From contig JASKKT010000009.1 of NCBI GenBank assembly GCA_030154025.1, forward strand, positions 1 to 56,795: a stretch of DNA of 56,795 nucleotides, in the 5' to 3' direction. Each line of letters starts with the position of its first letter. Position 1 is the stretch's first letter. The notes beneath the pieces are model-generated. The model ran no database searches, was not told where the DNA came from, and saw nothing but the letters and a program-made list of their open reading frames with translations. Positions 17,310-26,852 of this stretch are shown one piece after another. This DNA is from Methanolobus sp. Lineage in GTDB: Archaea > Halobacteriota > Methanosarcinia > Methanosarcinales > Methanosarcinaceae. A program made the position numbers and the translations under genes.

Positions 17310-18338
17310 ATGGCCCATCCCAAGATATTAGAGGTCATTGAACACGACGTCTGCACAGCTTGCGGGGCATGCGTTTCAACATGCCCTGCCGGCGCTATTG
17401 TCATGAACAAGCGTGCAGAGGTCCGTGACCCTGATAATTTAGAGTTGTACGTCAAAGGAGCAGCACCCAATGTGTGTGAGGATTGTCTTACATGCGCAAG
17501 GCTCTGTCCTGTAATTGACGGATATGTGGAAGACGAATTTGCAAATGTGGAAGAGTTCTTTGCAGCAAAGAGCGCTATCAAAGGCCAGGACGGCGGTGTC
17601 ACTTCAATACTGGCAAAGGCTTTGCTCGAGACCGGCACTGTGGATTGTATTGTAGGTATCGCCAGGGATGACCAATGGGGTACTGAACTTATACTTATGA
17701 CCAAGCCTGAGGATGTTGACCAGACCACAGGTACCAAGTATACTTATGATTCAGTTCTTTCAGCTCTCAGGGAGCCCTTTGAGAAATATGACAAGATCGG
17801 TGTGATCGGCGTCCCCTGCCAGGCACACGGAGCGCGTCTTATCTTTGAGAATGCAAGCGACAAGATTGTTGTTATTATAGGCCTGTTGTGCATGGAAAGC
17901 TTCCACCATGATGTGATGGCCGAGAAGATAATCCCTGAAGTAATGGGGCTTAAGCTCGAAGATGTGGTCAAGATGAACTTCAATAAGGGTAAGTTCTGGA
18001 ACTACACGAAGGACGGTCAGGAGCACAGTGTGAAGATCGCGGATGTTGCCCATTATGCAAGGAACCCCTGCCACCACTGCTGTGATTATACCTCAGTGTT
18101 CGCTGATATCTCACTGGGTTCTGTTGGTGCTCCAGAAGGATGGAACAGTGTGTTCATACGCACAGAGGAAGGAAGGAAGATCTTCGACCTTGTCAAGGAT
18201 AAAGTTGAGATCATGGAAGATCCGAAGCCTGGACTGGACATGGTCAAGAAGCTTGCCCAGATGAAGCACGACAACAACAAGAAACACTACCTGGAAGTAT
18301 GTGAAGAGTTCACATTCGATGAGTGTGGCTTTCACTGA
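17310..18338 (+). CDS. fpoF: F420H2 dehydrogenase input subunit FpoF (FrhB/FpoF family)
   Basis: 342 residues. Two N-terminal 4Fe-4S motifs (CTACGACVSTCP at ~15-26 and CEDCLTCARLCP) precede an FrhB-like flavin domain with GQDGGVTSILAKALLETG, the GVPCQAHGAR segment and further Cys in NPCHHCCDYT. FpoF oxidises F420H2 with FAD and passes electrons to the membrane Fpo complex, or can act with ferredoxin in the cytoplasm. In Methanosarcina fpoF is separated from the main fpo operon and lies next to mer, exactly as here. GGAGG lies about 7 bases before the ATG. Confidence 0.95.
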   Translation: MAHPKILEVIEHDVCTACGACVSTCPAGAIVMNKRAEVRDPDNLELYVKGAAPNVCEDCLTCARLCPVIDGYVEDEFANVEEFFAAKSAIKGQDGGVTSILAKALLETGTVDCIVGIARDDQWGTELILMTKPEDVDQTTGTKYTYDSVLSALREPFEKYDKIGVIGVPCQAHGARLIFENASDKIVVIIGLLCMESFHHDVMAEKIIPEVMGLKLEDVVKMNFNKGKFWNYTKDGQEHSVKIADVAHYARNPCHHCCDYTSVFADISLGSVGAPEGWNSVFIRTEEGRKIFDLVKDKVEIMEDPKPGLDMVKKLAQMKHDNNKKHYLEVCEEFTFDECGFH

Positions 18339-18348
18339 TGGTTGTTAA

Positions 18349-18867
<519 letters not shown>

Positions 18868-18925
18868 CGCTCATCCGGGAAACTTACTGGCTTTCATGAT
18901 AGGTCCGCCGGATTGAAGCAAGCGG

Positions 18926-19456
18926 TCAGTGTTCTCCAAATTGCTTTGCTTTTTTAATGATCTCATTGAAGACGGGGCTACAGCACCTGCCAGCAGGGTT
19001 CTTTATTTTACACTGGCTACTTGCACCCTGATCGTAATATTTCCTTATGGCATTCATATCCGTAATCTTCTGCTCCCTTACAGCCCGTACGACATCTTCT
19101 TGCGTTATCTTGCTGCAGTAACATGCATACCTGGGATCGGCATCCTCCTTGAACCATAAAGGTACAGTAAGGTCCGCTTTCCTAAATGCAGTGCCTGTCT
19201 TGTCATTGTAGTAGGCTATGTCGCACTTTTCATCCATGCACAGGTAGTAATCTTCCTGGCCTGCTTTCTTTTCCATTTCCTTCCTGAGCAGATGCCTCAC
19301 TGTGATACTCTCAACATGCCTTCCTTTTTTCCTGCACAAGGGACATGGAGCACTCTCTGTCGAAGTGTCCTGTCCTCCCCCGCTACAACAGTCTGGTGTG
19401 AGTGGGACCTGTTTAAGGGGTATTCCCTTCCCGGGGCTGCACCAATTGTTTGTCAT
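18926..19456 (-). CDS. CopZ-like iron-sulfur/zinc metallochaperone domain protein
   Basis: 176 residues, Cys-rich. An N-terminal CPLCRKKG zinc-knuckle and LCMDEKCDIAYYND are followed by YACYCSKITQEDVVRAVRE and a C-terminal GRCCSPVF, the BFD/CopZ-N [2Fe-2S] arrangement seen in Archaeoglobus CopZ. The metal-binding MXCXXC copper domain of CopZ is absent, so this is the N-terminal module alone. The extreme N-terminus has CCSGGG, a thiol-rich stretch. It lies 38 bases downstream of the ArsR-ArsM gene on the same strand, so a role in arsenic or soft-metal handling is likely but inferred. Confidence 0.78.
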   Translation of the reverse strand: MTNNWCSPGKGIPLKQVPLTPDCCSGGGQDTSTESAPCPLCRKKGRHVESITVRHLLRKEMEKKAGQEDYYLCMDEKCDIAYYNDKTGTAFRKADLTVPLWFKEDADPRYACYCSKITQEDVVRAVREQKITDMNAIRKYYDQGASSQCKIKNPAGRCCSPVFNEIIKKAKQFGEH

Positions 19457-19494
19457 GAGTACCTCGACTTGATACGGTTTTGACGTGTGGCTGC

Positions 19495-20526
19495 TTATTT
19501 CTTCCGCAGCTCAAGTTTCAGGCTTTCCAGTGGATATCCCGAATACTGCCTTTTACTTATGTCCTTGTCTTCATCGATTATCCTGATAGTGAAGCCTGCT
19601 TCCCGTATTATCCTGAGGTAGTCGTCTTTCAGCAGGGCTCCGCCCACGCAGGCACATATGAGCTTCTCGTCACTCCTCTCTTCAGGTGTCAGGTCCTTCA
19701 GGAGAACAATATCCGACAGGTACATCCTGCCGCTATCTTTCAATACCCTGTATGCTTCCCTGAAGACCCTGGACTTATCGGGAGCAAGGTTAATGACACA
19801 GTTGCTCATGACCACATCCACCGAGCCGGTTTCAACCGGCAGTTCCTCTATATCCCCCTGCCTGAACTCCACATTCCCAAACCCGTATCTTTCAGCATTC
19901 TCCCTGGCTTTTGCAAGCATCTCTGCTGTCATATCCACACCTATGACCTTGCCGGTCTTTCCTACTTTCCTTGCAGCCAGGAAGCTGTCAAAGCCGGCAC
20001 CTGAGCCCAGGTCAAGTACAAGCTCGCCTTCATGTATATCTCCGAGCGCAGTGGGATTGCCGCACCCGAGCCCGAGATTGGCATCCGGGAACGAACTGAT
20101 GTCCCGGCCTGAATACCCAATGGAGCCAGCTATCTCTTCCCCGCTGAGCTCGCCACAACAGCCGCATCCCTGCACCATGCCCAGAGCGATCTCGCCATAG
20201 TTCTTCCTGACGGCGCCCTTCCTGGCGTCTGCATCCATCATGCTGCCCGGGCAGCATGAATCCACTTTCTCCACTCCGCACTTTTCCAGTGTTTCCTTCA
20301 TTTTATCATCCTTTATGCTGTAGATGACATATCTGCCATTCTTCTCATAGCGCAGGATACCTGCCTCCGTAAGTATCTTCAGGTGGCGCGATATCGTGGT
20401 CTGGTCCTTTCCCGCGATAGCAGAGAAATCACAGGCACAGTGGTCATGCTTCAGTAAGCATCCCACGATAGTCAGTCTTGTCCTGTCGCCCAGGGCTTTG
20501 AAGAAGCTGGCTTTATCTTCGATCAT
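19495..20526 (-). CDS. arsM: ArsR-type regulator fused to arsenite methyltransferase ArsM
   Basis: 343 residues in two modules. Residues 1-75 are an ArsR winged helix ([38 protein letters not shown] with Cys30 and Cys32). A Cys-rich linker (CC at 91-92, CGCC at 121-124) leads to a SAM-dependent methyltransferase with [17 protein letters not shown] (~170) and the As(III)-binding cysteines expected of ArsM: C155 in GLGCGNP, C243 in SNCVINL, and C291/C293 in ICACVGGAL. ArsM methylates arsenite with SAM. One polypeptide would both sense and detoxify arsenic and may control its own promoter. Start is ATG 20526. Confidence 0.93.
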   Translation of the reverse strand: MIEDKASFFKALGDRTRLTIVGCLLKHDHCACDFSAIAGKDQTTISRHLKILTEAGILRYEKNGRYVIYSIKDDKMKETLEKCGVEKVDSCCPGSMMDADARKGAVRKNYGEIALGMVQGCGCCGELSGEEIAGSIGYSGRDISSFPDANLGLGCGNPTALGDIHEGELVLDLGSGAGFDSFLAARKVGKTGKVIGVDMTAEMLAKARENAERYGFGNVEFRQGDIEELPVETGSVDVVMSNCVINLAPDKSRVFREAYRVLKDSGRMYLSDIVLLKDLTPEERSDEKLICACVGGALLKDDYLRIIREAGFTIRIIDEDKDISKRQYSGYPLESLKLELRKK

Positions 20527-20529
20527 TAT

Positions 20530-20560
20530 TCATGCATATTTGTGCATATGTACATATAAT
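20530..20560. promoter_or_regulatory. Palindromic operator/promoter region of arsR-arsM
   Basis: Directly upstream of the fusion gene are a perfect 12-base palindrome ATATGTACATAT (20546-20557) and two copies of TGCATAT, 10 bases apart (20533-20539 and 20543-20549). Such dyads overlapping an A/T-rich promoter are typical ArsR operators, so autoregulation by the N-terminal HTH is likely. No TATA box separate from the palindrome stands out. Confidence 0.5.
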
Positions 20561-20709
20561 TGATGATAAGGCCATGATCCTGCTGTAATAACTGCATTAT
20601 ATTATTACAAGCATAGCTGCATATTGTCTTATCCTTTGTACATTCGCATGCAATGACCATATTGACCTCCGTTTGTGATATATACCCCCTCTTTGTGATA
20701 ATCTATTCA

Positions 20710-20738
20710 TTGTTTTATATCCCACTTTTACTGGAGGG
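20710..20738 (+). promoter_or_regulatory. Promoter-like element and Shine-Dalgarno of the corrinoid protein gene
   Basis: GTTTTATATC (about 20712-20721) is a TATA-like box only ~20 bases before a strong GGAGGG (20733-20738). Spacing would place transcription start close to or inside the ribosome-binding site; another TATA-like GTGATATATACC lies at about 20675-20686 and would give a normal leader. The ribosome-binding site decides the start of the gene, discussed in that entry. Confidence 0.42.
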
Positions 20739-20744
20739 TTGTGG

Positions 20745-21407
20745 ATCCAGGATAAAAAGCAAGATATCCTTGAGAGAGCAAAAAGAGCGATTATGGAGTT
20801 TGATGACAGGGCGGCAACACAAGTCGCTGAGGAAGCCCTGGATGCCGGGATCAGTCCTGCCGAGCTCATAGAGGACGGCTACACTGCGGCAATGAATGAG
20901 GTTGGTGAACTGTTTGCAAAAGGTAAGATGTTCCTGCCCCATGTTATCGCAGCATCGGAAGCAATGCAGGGCGCTATCAAGACACTTATGCCTGAACTTG
21001 AAAGGACCAATGCCCAGACAAAGTCCAAAGGTACTATCGTTATCGGTACCATTGAAGGAGATATTCACTCCATCGGGAAGGATATTGTAGCAACCATGCT
21101 CAGGATCGCAGGTTACAAGGTATATGATCTTGGCAGTGATGTCCCGATAATGTCCTATATCGAAAAAGCAAAGGAGGTCAAGGCGGATATAATTGCCTCC
21201 TCGGCACTGATGAGCATTACGATGATCAATCAGATACAGATTGAAGAACAGCTGAAGGAAGCAGGCCTGCGTGCAAGCCTTAAGACCATGGTGGGCGGTG
21301 CACCTGTGACCCTGGAATGGGCAAGAAGGATCGGGGCCGATATCTATGCCGAGAATGCGGGAGATGCTGTGAGCAAGATCAACGCATCGTTCCGGGAAAA
21401 GACATAG
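20745..21407 (+). CDS. Methylamine-type methyltransferase corrinoid protein (MtbC/MttC/MtmC family)
   Basis: About 220 residues. An N-terminal four-helix cap (ILERAKRAIMEF...FLPHVIAASEAMQGAI) precedes a cobalamin-binding Rossmann domain with GTIEGDIHSIGKDIVATML (DxHxxG lower-ligand His) and SALMSITMINQIQIEEQL, plus VGGAPVT. Such proteins carry the methyl group from a substrate-specific methyltransferase to MtbA/MtaA. No methyltransferase gene (mttB, mtbB or mtmB) is adjacent, so the substrate, di- or trimethylamine by resemblance, is unproven. The frame opens at TTG 20739, which abuts GGAGGG; the codon at normal spacing (6 bases) is ATC 20745, giving an N-terminus beginning MQDKKQDIL. Confidence 0.9.
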   Translation: MQDKKQDILERAKRAIMEFDDRAATQVAEEALDAGISPAELIEDGYTAAMNEVGELFAKGKMFLPHVIAASEAMQGAIKTLMPELERTNAQTKSKGTIVIGTIEGDIHSIGKDIVATMLRIAGYKVYDLGSDVPIMSYIEKAKEVKADIIASSALMSITMINQIQIEEQLKEAGLRASLKTMVGGAPVTLEWARRIGADIYAENAGDAVSKINASFREKT

Positions 21408-21472
21408 TGGATCCAGGCAGATGAGTGCAGGCCAGGTTTTCAGGACCGCCCCGGGCTTTGAGGATTCTCTTT

Positions 21473-22915
21473 TCAGGCTAATGCCCGCCTCCACCTGACA
21501 CCGTCCTTCCCGTCCTCGATGACAATGCCCTTATCCTTTAGCTTGTCCCTGATGGCATCGGCCATCTTCCAGTCCTTGGATCTCCGGGCCTCCTCCCTCT
21601 GCTGTATCAGGGCATCTATCTGTGCATCGGAAAGTCCTTCGGCTGCTATCTCCTGCGTGCCGCTGATATCCTTCCCGAAGACTCCGAGCACCTCGTCTAT
21701 CTCCGAGAAGAACCCAAGGCTCGCTTTCAGGGACGCCCTGTCAGGCTCGCTTTCGGAAAGAGTCGCGTTGACCTTGCGGGAGAAAACGAAGAGGTTTGCC
21801 AGTGCTTCCCTTGTATTGAAGTCCTCATCCATTGACCGAGTGAAGGCTTCCCTGGCTTCCTGGATCTCGCCGTAAAGATTAAGGTCCCCGCCCTGCTCAG
21901 GCGCACTTTCGATGGCATATCTCACATTGCTTATCGTGTTGGCGATCCTTTCATAGGCCCTTCCTGCCTCTTCAAGGTGCGACCTGCTATAATCAATAGT
22001 GTTACGGTAATGGGTATTGAGTATAAAGAACCTGATAACCTCAGGTGAAAAATCCTCCAGAACCTGCTTTATAGTGAAAAAATTGCCCAGGGACTTGGAC
22101 ATCTTCTCCTTATCGATGGTCAGGAAGCCGTTATGCAGCCAGTACTTGCTGAAAGGCTGCTTTCCTGTGCAGCCTTCTGACTGGTGTATCTCGGCTTCGT
22201 GGTGCGGGAATATGAGGTCTGCCCCGCCGCCATGGATATCCAGCTGTTGCGAGCCGTACTTCATGGACATGGCTGTGCATTCAATGTGCCATCCCGGTCT
22301 TCCCCTTCCCCAGGGGCTGTCCCAGCCCGGCTCGTTTGCGGAGGATGACTTCCAGAGCACGAAATCGAGGGGGTATTTCTTGTCCTGTTCCACATCGATG
22401 CGGGCACCTGAGCCTTCCATCAGGCCTTCCACTGTCTGGTGGCTCAGTATACCTATCTTGTCCATGGAACTTGTAAGGTCATAATATACATTTCCTTCAG
22501 ATGTCGCATAGGCAAAACCATTGAGTATCAGCATCTTTATGGCGTCTGTGATCTCAGTGATGTGACCGGTAACAGTAGGCTGCCTGTCGGGCGCTTTTAC
22601 ATTGAGGCTCTCCATATCCTCGATAAAGGACCTGGTGAACCTGGCAGACAGTTCGAAGGGGTCCTGTCCCGTTTCCCTTGCCCTGTCCAATATCTTGTCA
22701 TCGACATCCGTCACATTGGATATGTAGTTCACATCGTAGCCCCGATAGCAGAGGTATCGCCTGATCACATCAAAGGATATGTAGCTCCTGGCATGTCCCA
22801 GGTGGCAGTGGTCATATACGGTAGGGCCGCATACGTACATGTTCACTTTCTTTCCGTGGATGGGGATAAACTCCTCCATCTCCCTGGTAAGTGTGTTATA
22901 GACTCTCAATGCCAT
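21473..22915 (-). CDS. cysS: Cysteinyl-tRNA synthetase
   Basis: 480 residues from ATG 22915. Class I synthetase with CGPTVYDHCHLGHARSY (zinc Cys and HLGH), WHIECTAMSMKY and PHHEAE supplying further zinc ligands, and the KMSKSLGN loop. The C-terminal DALR-like helical domain is present, and length matches the family. It charges tRNA-Cys directly, an alternative to the SepRS/SepCysS route used by many methanogens. GAGG lies 8 bases before the start; the frame extends to 22969 but nothing upstream resembles the family. tRNA-Cys lies 54 bases upstream on the same strand. Confidence 0.97.
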   Translation of the reverse strand: MALRVYNTLTREMEEFIPIHGKKVNMYVCGPTVYDHCHLGHARSYISFDVIRRYLCYRGYDVNYISNVTDVDDKILDRARETGQDPFELSARFTRSFIEDMESLNVKAPDRQPTVTGHITEITDAIKMLILNGFAYATSEGNVYYDLTSSMDKIGILSHQTVEGLMEGSGARIDVEQDKKYPLDFVLWKSSSANEPGWDSPWGRGRPGWHIECTAMSMKYGSQQLDIHGGGADLIFPHHEAEIHQSEGCTGKQPFSKYWLHNGFLTIDKEKMSKSLGNFFTIKQVLEDFSPEVIRFFILNTHYRNTIDYSRSHLEEAGRAYERIANTISNVRYAIESAPEQGGDLNLYGEIQEAREAFTRSMDEDFNTREALANLFVFSRKVNATLSESEPDRASLKASLGFFSEIDEVLGVFGKDISGTQEIAAEGLSDAQIDALIQQREEARRSKDWKMADAIRDKLKDKGIVIEDGKDGVRWRRALA

Positions 22916-22969
22916 CACTAAAGCCTCATTGATATCAAAAGAACCTGCAAAATGTGAAGTTTTATACAT

Positions 22970-23041
22970 GCCGAGGGGAAGATTCGAACTCCCGGAAAAC
23001 CGCTCTGCAGGCGGTCACATTGGCCACTCTGTCACCTCGGC
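22970..23041 (-). tRNA. tRNA-Cys (anticodon GCA)
   Basis: 72-base tRNA on the minus strand. Acceptor GCCGAGG pairs with CCTCGGC (7 bp); the anticodon arm ACCGC-CTGCAGA-GCGGT has anticodon GCA; the T arm GGGAG-TTCGAAT-CTTCC is intact. The D arm stem is short (ACA/TGT). CCA is not encoded. It is just upstream of, and co-oriented with, cysS. Confidence 0.96.
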
Positions 23042-23210
23042 GCTCCCATGATGTGACTCATGCTGTAATCTAATGTCTGCGGGTTGCTTTATTTAGTTTT
23101 TGCTTGCGGCAATAGTAGCTGCTGCGCGATTGGAGCTCCTCACCAAAAAATATATCCGGTATCATTTCAATACATTTTGAAATATCTTGTTGAAATATCT
23201 GGTGCCGATC

Positions 23211-23507
23211 ATGCATGTCGTATCCATCGAACAGGTGCTGCCATGTATAGCAGACCCATGGAAGCTCAGGATAATAGCACAGCTGGATCAGTGTCCGGAT
23301 CTTCCCCTGCTGGCTAAATACCTCCCCGGGCGCTATAGCGAAGGGCTCGGTGTCGTCATGGCAAAGAGCGGGTACAGGGAGATCACATTCTACAGCGATG
23401 GCAAGGTGGCTGTGCGCATGGTGGATACCAAGGAAGAGGCCGAGAAGTTCATTAACGGCATGCTGTCCATGGCTTTGACCAAGGCCCTGCTCCAGGAAGA
23501 GATGTAG
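23211..23507 (+). CDS. Small conserved-looking protein of unknown function
   Basis: 98 residues from the ATG at 23211, with GGTG 6 bases upstream; the frame is open further upstream but nothing there looks coding. Visible are an ADPWKLRIIAQLDQCPDL segment, a LAKYLPGRYSEGLGVVMAKSGYREITFYSDGKVAVRMV beta-rich core and a C-terminal helix (EEAEKFINGMLSMALTKAL). The core resembles a small alpha/beta domain with a basic glycine-rich loop. I do not recognise the family; similar short proteins occur in methanogens, but that is recollection, not a search. It is isolated between tRNA-Cys and the kinase cluster. Confidence 0.6.
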   Translation: MHVVSIEQVLPCIADPWKLRIIAQLDQCPDLPLLAKYLPGRYSEGLGVVMAKSGYREITFYSDGKVAVRMVDTKEEAEKFINGMLSMALTKALLQEEM

Positions 23508-23584
23508 TTCTCCTCTGGCTGCCTGCCTGATTGTTGAACAGCACTCCTTCAGTCAGCAGAAGAAACAGTCTGGATCGCATGGTG

Positions 23585-23599
23585 TTAAATTTTATATGC
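23585..23599 (+). promoter_or_regulatory. Promoter of the two-component cluster
   Basis: TTAAATTTTATATGC is a strong TATA-type element about 135 bases before the kinase start, implying a leader of ~110 nt. The sequence GTTAAATTT(T)ATAT followed by CTATAAAG is shared with the element at 46918-46945 that precedes the candidate non-coding RNA. Confidence 0.5.
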
Positions 23600-23734
23600 A
23601 TTGAGACGTATTATCTATAAAGCCTATATTAATTTATTATGTCTGATGCCGTACTATTGCATTGTTCCTGACTGATGCCCCGGCGGGAGCAGGTACAGTC
23701 AGCTCTTGCACGATAAGGCCGGAAGAAGGAGTGG

Positions 23735-24256
23735 ATGAAAAATGTATGTTCCCCGTGGATCATCAGGATGCGAAGGGTGGTTCCTGTGAACTATGAACCG
23801 TTAGCCGGCATAATCAGTAATGCGGCACTGCTTCTTGCGCTCTGGGTAGTGTATGAGGCAACCTTCCTAAGCGTCAATGTCAGTACGGGCCTGAAAAAGG
23901 TCCTTGTGGGAATCGTCATCGGCCTTATATGCATTGCACTCATGCTGAATCCCTGGGAATTGTCCCCGGGGATCTTCTTTGACACACGTTCGATCCTGCT
24001 GGGTATCACGGGGCTGTTCTTTGGTCTTGTCCCGACGCTCATAGCCATGTCAGTTGCAGCTGTCTTCCGGCTATATCAGGGAGGGGCTGGCGTCTGGATG
24101 GGTGTTTCCGTCATAATCACATCCTCTCTGCTGGGATTATTCTGGACCAGCCGCCATGAAAAGCTGAAAAGGGTATTTGGGAAACTTGACCTCTATGTTG
24201 TTTGGGCTCACGGTCCACGTCACAATGCTCCTGTGCACTTTCCTGTTGCCTCCTGA
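23735..24256 (+). pseudogene. 5' part of sensor kinase: LytS-type 5TM receptor domain, separated by a frameshift
   Basis: Encodes four hydrophobic segments (AALLLALWVVYEATFLS; VLVGIVIGLICIALML; SILLGITGLFFGLVPTLIA; MGVSVIITSSLLGLFW), the start of a 5TMR-LYT membrane receptor domain. After KLDLYV the frame runs into an unrelated tail. The next frame resumes with [16 protein letters not shown], the missing last TM part, and continues into the kinase. One extra base (or two missing) around TATGTTGTTTGGG (~24192-24205) explains the break. It is a real mutation or a sequencing error. GTG 23786, with AGGGTGG upstream, may be the true start. Confidence 0.72.
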
Positions 24257-26405
24257 GCTTGTAATGAACACTCTCGGTAAGATATTTCTTCCTGTCTTGA
24301 TGGTCTACCCTGTGGTGACTGTCCTTCTGGGAAACATGCTGAACTATCAGATAGACCGGAAAAGGTCGCAGGGGGCACTCCTTGAGAGCGAGGAACTTTT
24401 CAAGACAGTTTTTGAGCAATCGGCGGTAGGAATGGCCCAGGTTGACCCAGACTTCATTATCCGTAAAGTGAATGCCCGCTTTTGCAGGATAGTTGGTTCC
24501 TCAGCGGAAGAACTGGCAGGGAAGGATATGCGGAAAATGTTCCTTACAGCAGGACCTGATGCTGGGGATGGGAGTATGGGCCAGCTGCTTGAAGGAAATC
24601 CCGGATCATGCGATACTGAGAGACAGTACTTGCGTAAAGACGGGCAGCATGTATGGATACATCTTTACATGAGTGCTGTCAGGAGAGAAGATGGCTCCCT
24701 GAAGTACGCCATTGCTGTCATTACTGATATAACCGAGAGGAGGGCTGCTAAGGAATCTCTCGAGGAGAGTGAGGAACGGTTTAAACTTTTCATGGATAAC
24801 TTCCCGGGATACGCATACATAAAAGACGAAACCGGAAGGCACTTATTCTGTAACAGGAAGCTGGAGGAAAGGCTTGGGTCGGGATGTGTGGATCTTGTGG
24901 GGAAATCCAATGAAGATGTATTCCCTGCAGATACGGCAAGGCACTTTTCCCTGAACGACGAGCTGGTATTGCAAAACAGTGACACTCTTGTTATTGAGGA
25001 ACAACTGCAGGGAGATAACGGTACTGAGACATTCCTCACCTATAAGTTTGCCATCAACAGGAAGCAAGGGTTGCCATATCTGGGCGGCATCTCTCTTGAT
25101 ATCACTGACAGGAAGCAGGCAGCTGAGACCTTAAAGGTATATAACCAGCGCCTGAGCATCCTGCACCGGATAGATAAAGGGATAATCAGTGCTCATTCCT
25201 CGGAAGAGATCGCAAACACCGTACTGCAATGTCTGCGCCGTATGATCGTTTGCTCCAATGTACATTTGATGCTGTTCGAAAAGGATGTTTCAGAAGCCTC
25301 TGTGTTTGCAAGCAACGGTGATGTGGGCATTGCCTTCTCTGAAGGCGCTCGCTTCAACGTTCAGGTACAAAGGCAATTGAGCGAACTGCATTCCGGGTAT
25401 GTACTGTCCTTTCATGAGATGTCGGAATTTGAAAGCTTATTCTCTCCCGCGTCAGGCAGCATCTCCCCGGGAACCTTCTTCATGGCTATCAGTGCCCCGC
25501 TTTTGCTTGAGGGGGAACTCATTGGCACTCTAAATCTTTTGTCTTCCGTGCCTGACTTTTTCAATGACGAGCACCTGGAGATCGTCCAGGAGGTCGCTAA
25601 TCAGCTTGCGATCGCCATTCAGCAGGCCCGCCTCAATGAACAGATAGGGCGCCATAGCTGTGACCTGGAGGAGAGCGTAAAACAGCGGACCGCACAGCTC
25701 GAGGCCGCTAACAGGGAACTTGAGGCCTTTGCATACTCCGTATCCCACGACCTGCGGTCACCTCTCCGTGCCATTGACGGTTTTTCAAGGATAATAGTTG
25801 AAGACTACGCTGACCGCCTCGATGAAGAAGGTAACAGACTGCTCAATGTTGTGAGGGATAACGCGCAAAAAATGGATAAACTTATTACTGACCTGCTCTC
25901 TCTTTCACGTGTCAGCAGGAATGAGATGAACCTGACAAACATAGATATGTCCACCATGGCCGGGTCCGTCTACAGGGAGCTGGCATCACCCGAGGTAAAA
26001 GCCAGATTCAATGTTGATATAGGTCCGATGCCTCAGGGTTACGCAGATCCTGTCCTGATGAAGCAGGTATGGAGCAATCTGGTATCCAATGCCATAAAAT
26101 ACACCCTTCCCCGGGATGAGCCTTTCATATCTATGGGAGGTTACAGGGAGGACGGAAAGAACGTTTACTACGTAAAAGATACGGGAGTCGGTTTCGATCC
26201 TAAGTATGAGCATAAGCTGTTTGGTCTTTTCCAGCGTCTGCATACGGAGAAAGAGTTCGAGGGGACAGGCGTGGGACTTGCCATTTTTCAGCGCATAGTA
26301 CACCGTCACGGTGGAAGCGTCTGGGCGGAGGGTGCAGTAAACGAGGGTGCCACATTCTATTTCTCATTACCTGTCAGGGAGGTATCAGACAATGATGGAA
26401 AGTGA
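24177..26405 (+). CDS. Sensor histidine kinase (TM-PAS-PAS-GAF-HisKA-HATPase), main part of frameshifted gene
   Basis: 742-residue frame. After the last receptor TM segments come PAS1 ([20 protein letters not shown]), PAS2 ([20 protein letters not shown]), a GAF-like domain ([20 protein letters not shown]), a coiled coil, a HisKA H-box ([19 protein letters not shown], phospho-acceptor His) and HATPase N/G boxes ([28 protein letters not shown]). It resembles phytochrome-like/NtrY archaeal kinases that signal to Rcp1-type receivers. The response regulator gene overlaps its 3' end by 14 bases. The ATG at 24177 is only formal; in an intact gene the frame would join the upstream 5TMR part. Confidence 0.88.
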   Translation: MGNLTSMLFGLTVHVTMLLCTFLLPPELVMNTLGKIFLPVLMVYPVVTVLLGNMLNYQIDRKRSQGALLESEELFKTVFEQSAVGMAQVDPDFIIRKVNARFCRIVGSSAEELAGKDMRKMFLTAGPDAGDGSMGQLLEGNPGSCDTERQYLRKDGQHVWIHLYMSAVRREDGSLKYAIAVITDITERRAAKESLEESEERFKLFMDNFPGYAYIKDETGRHLFCNRKLEERLGSGCVDLVGKSNEDVFPADTARHFSLNDELVLQNSDTLVIEEQLQGDNGTETFLTYKFAINRKQGLPYLGGISLDITDRKQAAETLKVYNQRLSILHRIDKGIISAHSSEEIANTVLQCLRRMIVCSNVHLMLFEKDVSEASVFASNGDVGIAFSEGARFNVQVQRQLSELHSGYVLSFHEMSEFESLFSPASGSISPGTFFMAISAPLLLEGELIGTLNLLSSVPDFFNDEHLEIVQEVANQLAIAIQQARLNEQIGRHSCDLEESVKQRTAQLEAANRELEAFAYSVSHDLRSPLRAIDGFSRIIVEDYADRLDEEGNRLLNVVRDNAQKMDKLITDLLSLSRVSRNEMNLTNIDMSTMAGSVYRELASPEVKARFNVDIGPMPQGYADPVLMKQVWSNLVSNAIKYTLPRDEPFISMGGYREDGKNVYYVKDTGVGFDPKYEHKLFGLFQRLHTEKEFEGTGVGLAIFQRIVHRHGGSVWAEGAVNEGATFYFSLPVREVSDNDGK

Positions 26406-26841
26406 GGTGGAGATATTACTGGTGGAGGACAATCCCAACGACTCGGAGCTCGCTCTGAGGGCACTGAAGAAAAACAAGATAGCAAACAACGTAGTGGTTG
26501 TATCTGATGGCGAACAGGCTCTTGACTTTTTCTTTGCGAGAGGCAAGTTTTCCGGGAGGGATGCCGAACAGGTTCCAAAGATGGTTCTCCTGGACCTGAA
26601 GCTGCCTAAAATGGACGGACTGGAGGTTTTGAAAGTACTTAAAGACCATCCTTCCACAAGGACCATTCCCATAATCATGCTTACGTCCTCCAAGGAAGAG
26701 AATGATATTGTGGAGAGCTATCGCCTGGGTGTTAACAGTTATATTGTTAAGCCGGTGGATTTTGACAAGTTCGTCGAGGCTGTCCGGGATATAGGCCTGT
26801 ACTGGCTTCTGCTGAACCAGCTGCCCTCAAGTAAAAGGTGA
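26392..26841 (+). CDS. Single-domain response regulator (Rcp1/CheY-like)
   Basis: 149-residue receiver. [19 protein letters not shown] holds the acidic pair, [16 protein letters not shown] the phospho-acceptor Asp, MLTSSKEE the conserved Thr/Ser, and [10 protein letters not shown] the Lys. The insertion around [21 protein letters not shown] is typical of Rcp1-type regulators paired with phytochrome-like kinases. No output domain is fused. The ATG at 26392 follows GGGAGGT by 8 bases inside the end of the kinase gene, so translation is coupled. Confidence 0.94.
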   Translation: MMESEVEILLVEDNPNDSELALRALKKNKIANNVVVVSDGEQALDFFFARGKFSGRDAEQVPKMVLLDLKLPKMDGLEVLKVLKDHPSTRTIPIIMLTSSKEENDIVESYRLGVNSYIVKPVDFDKFVEAVRDIGLYWLLLNQLPSSKR

Positions 26842-26852
26842 GAGTACGGACC

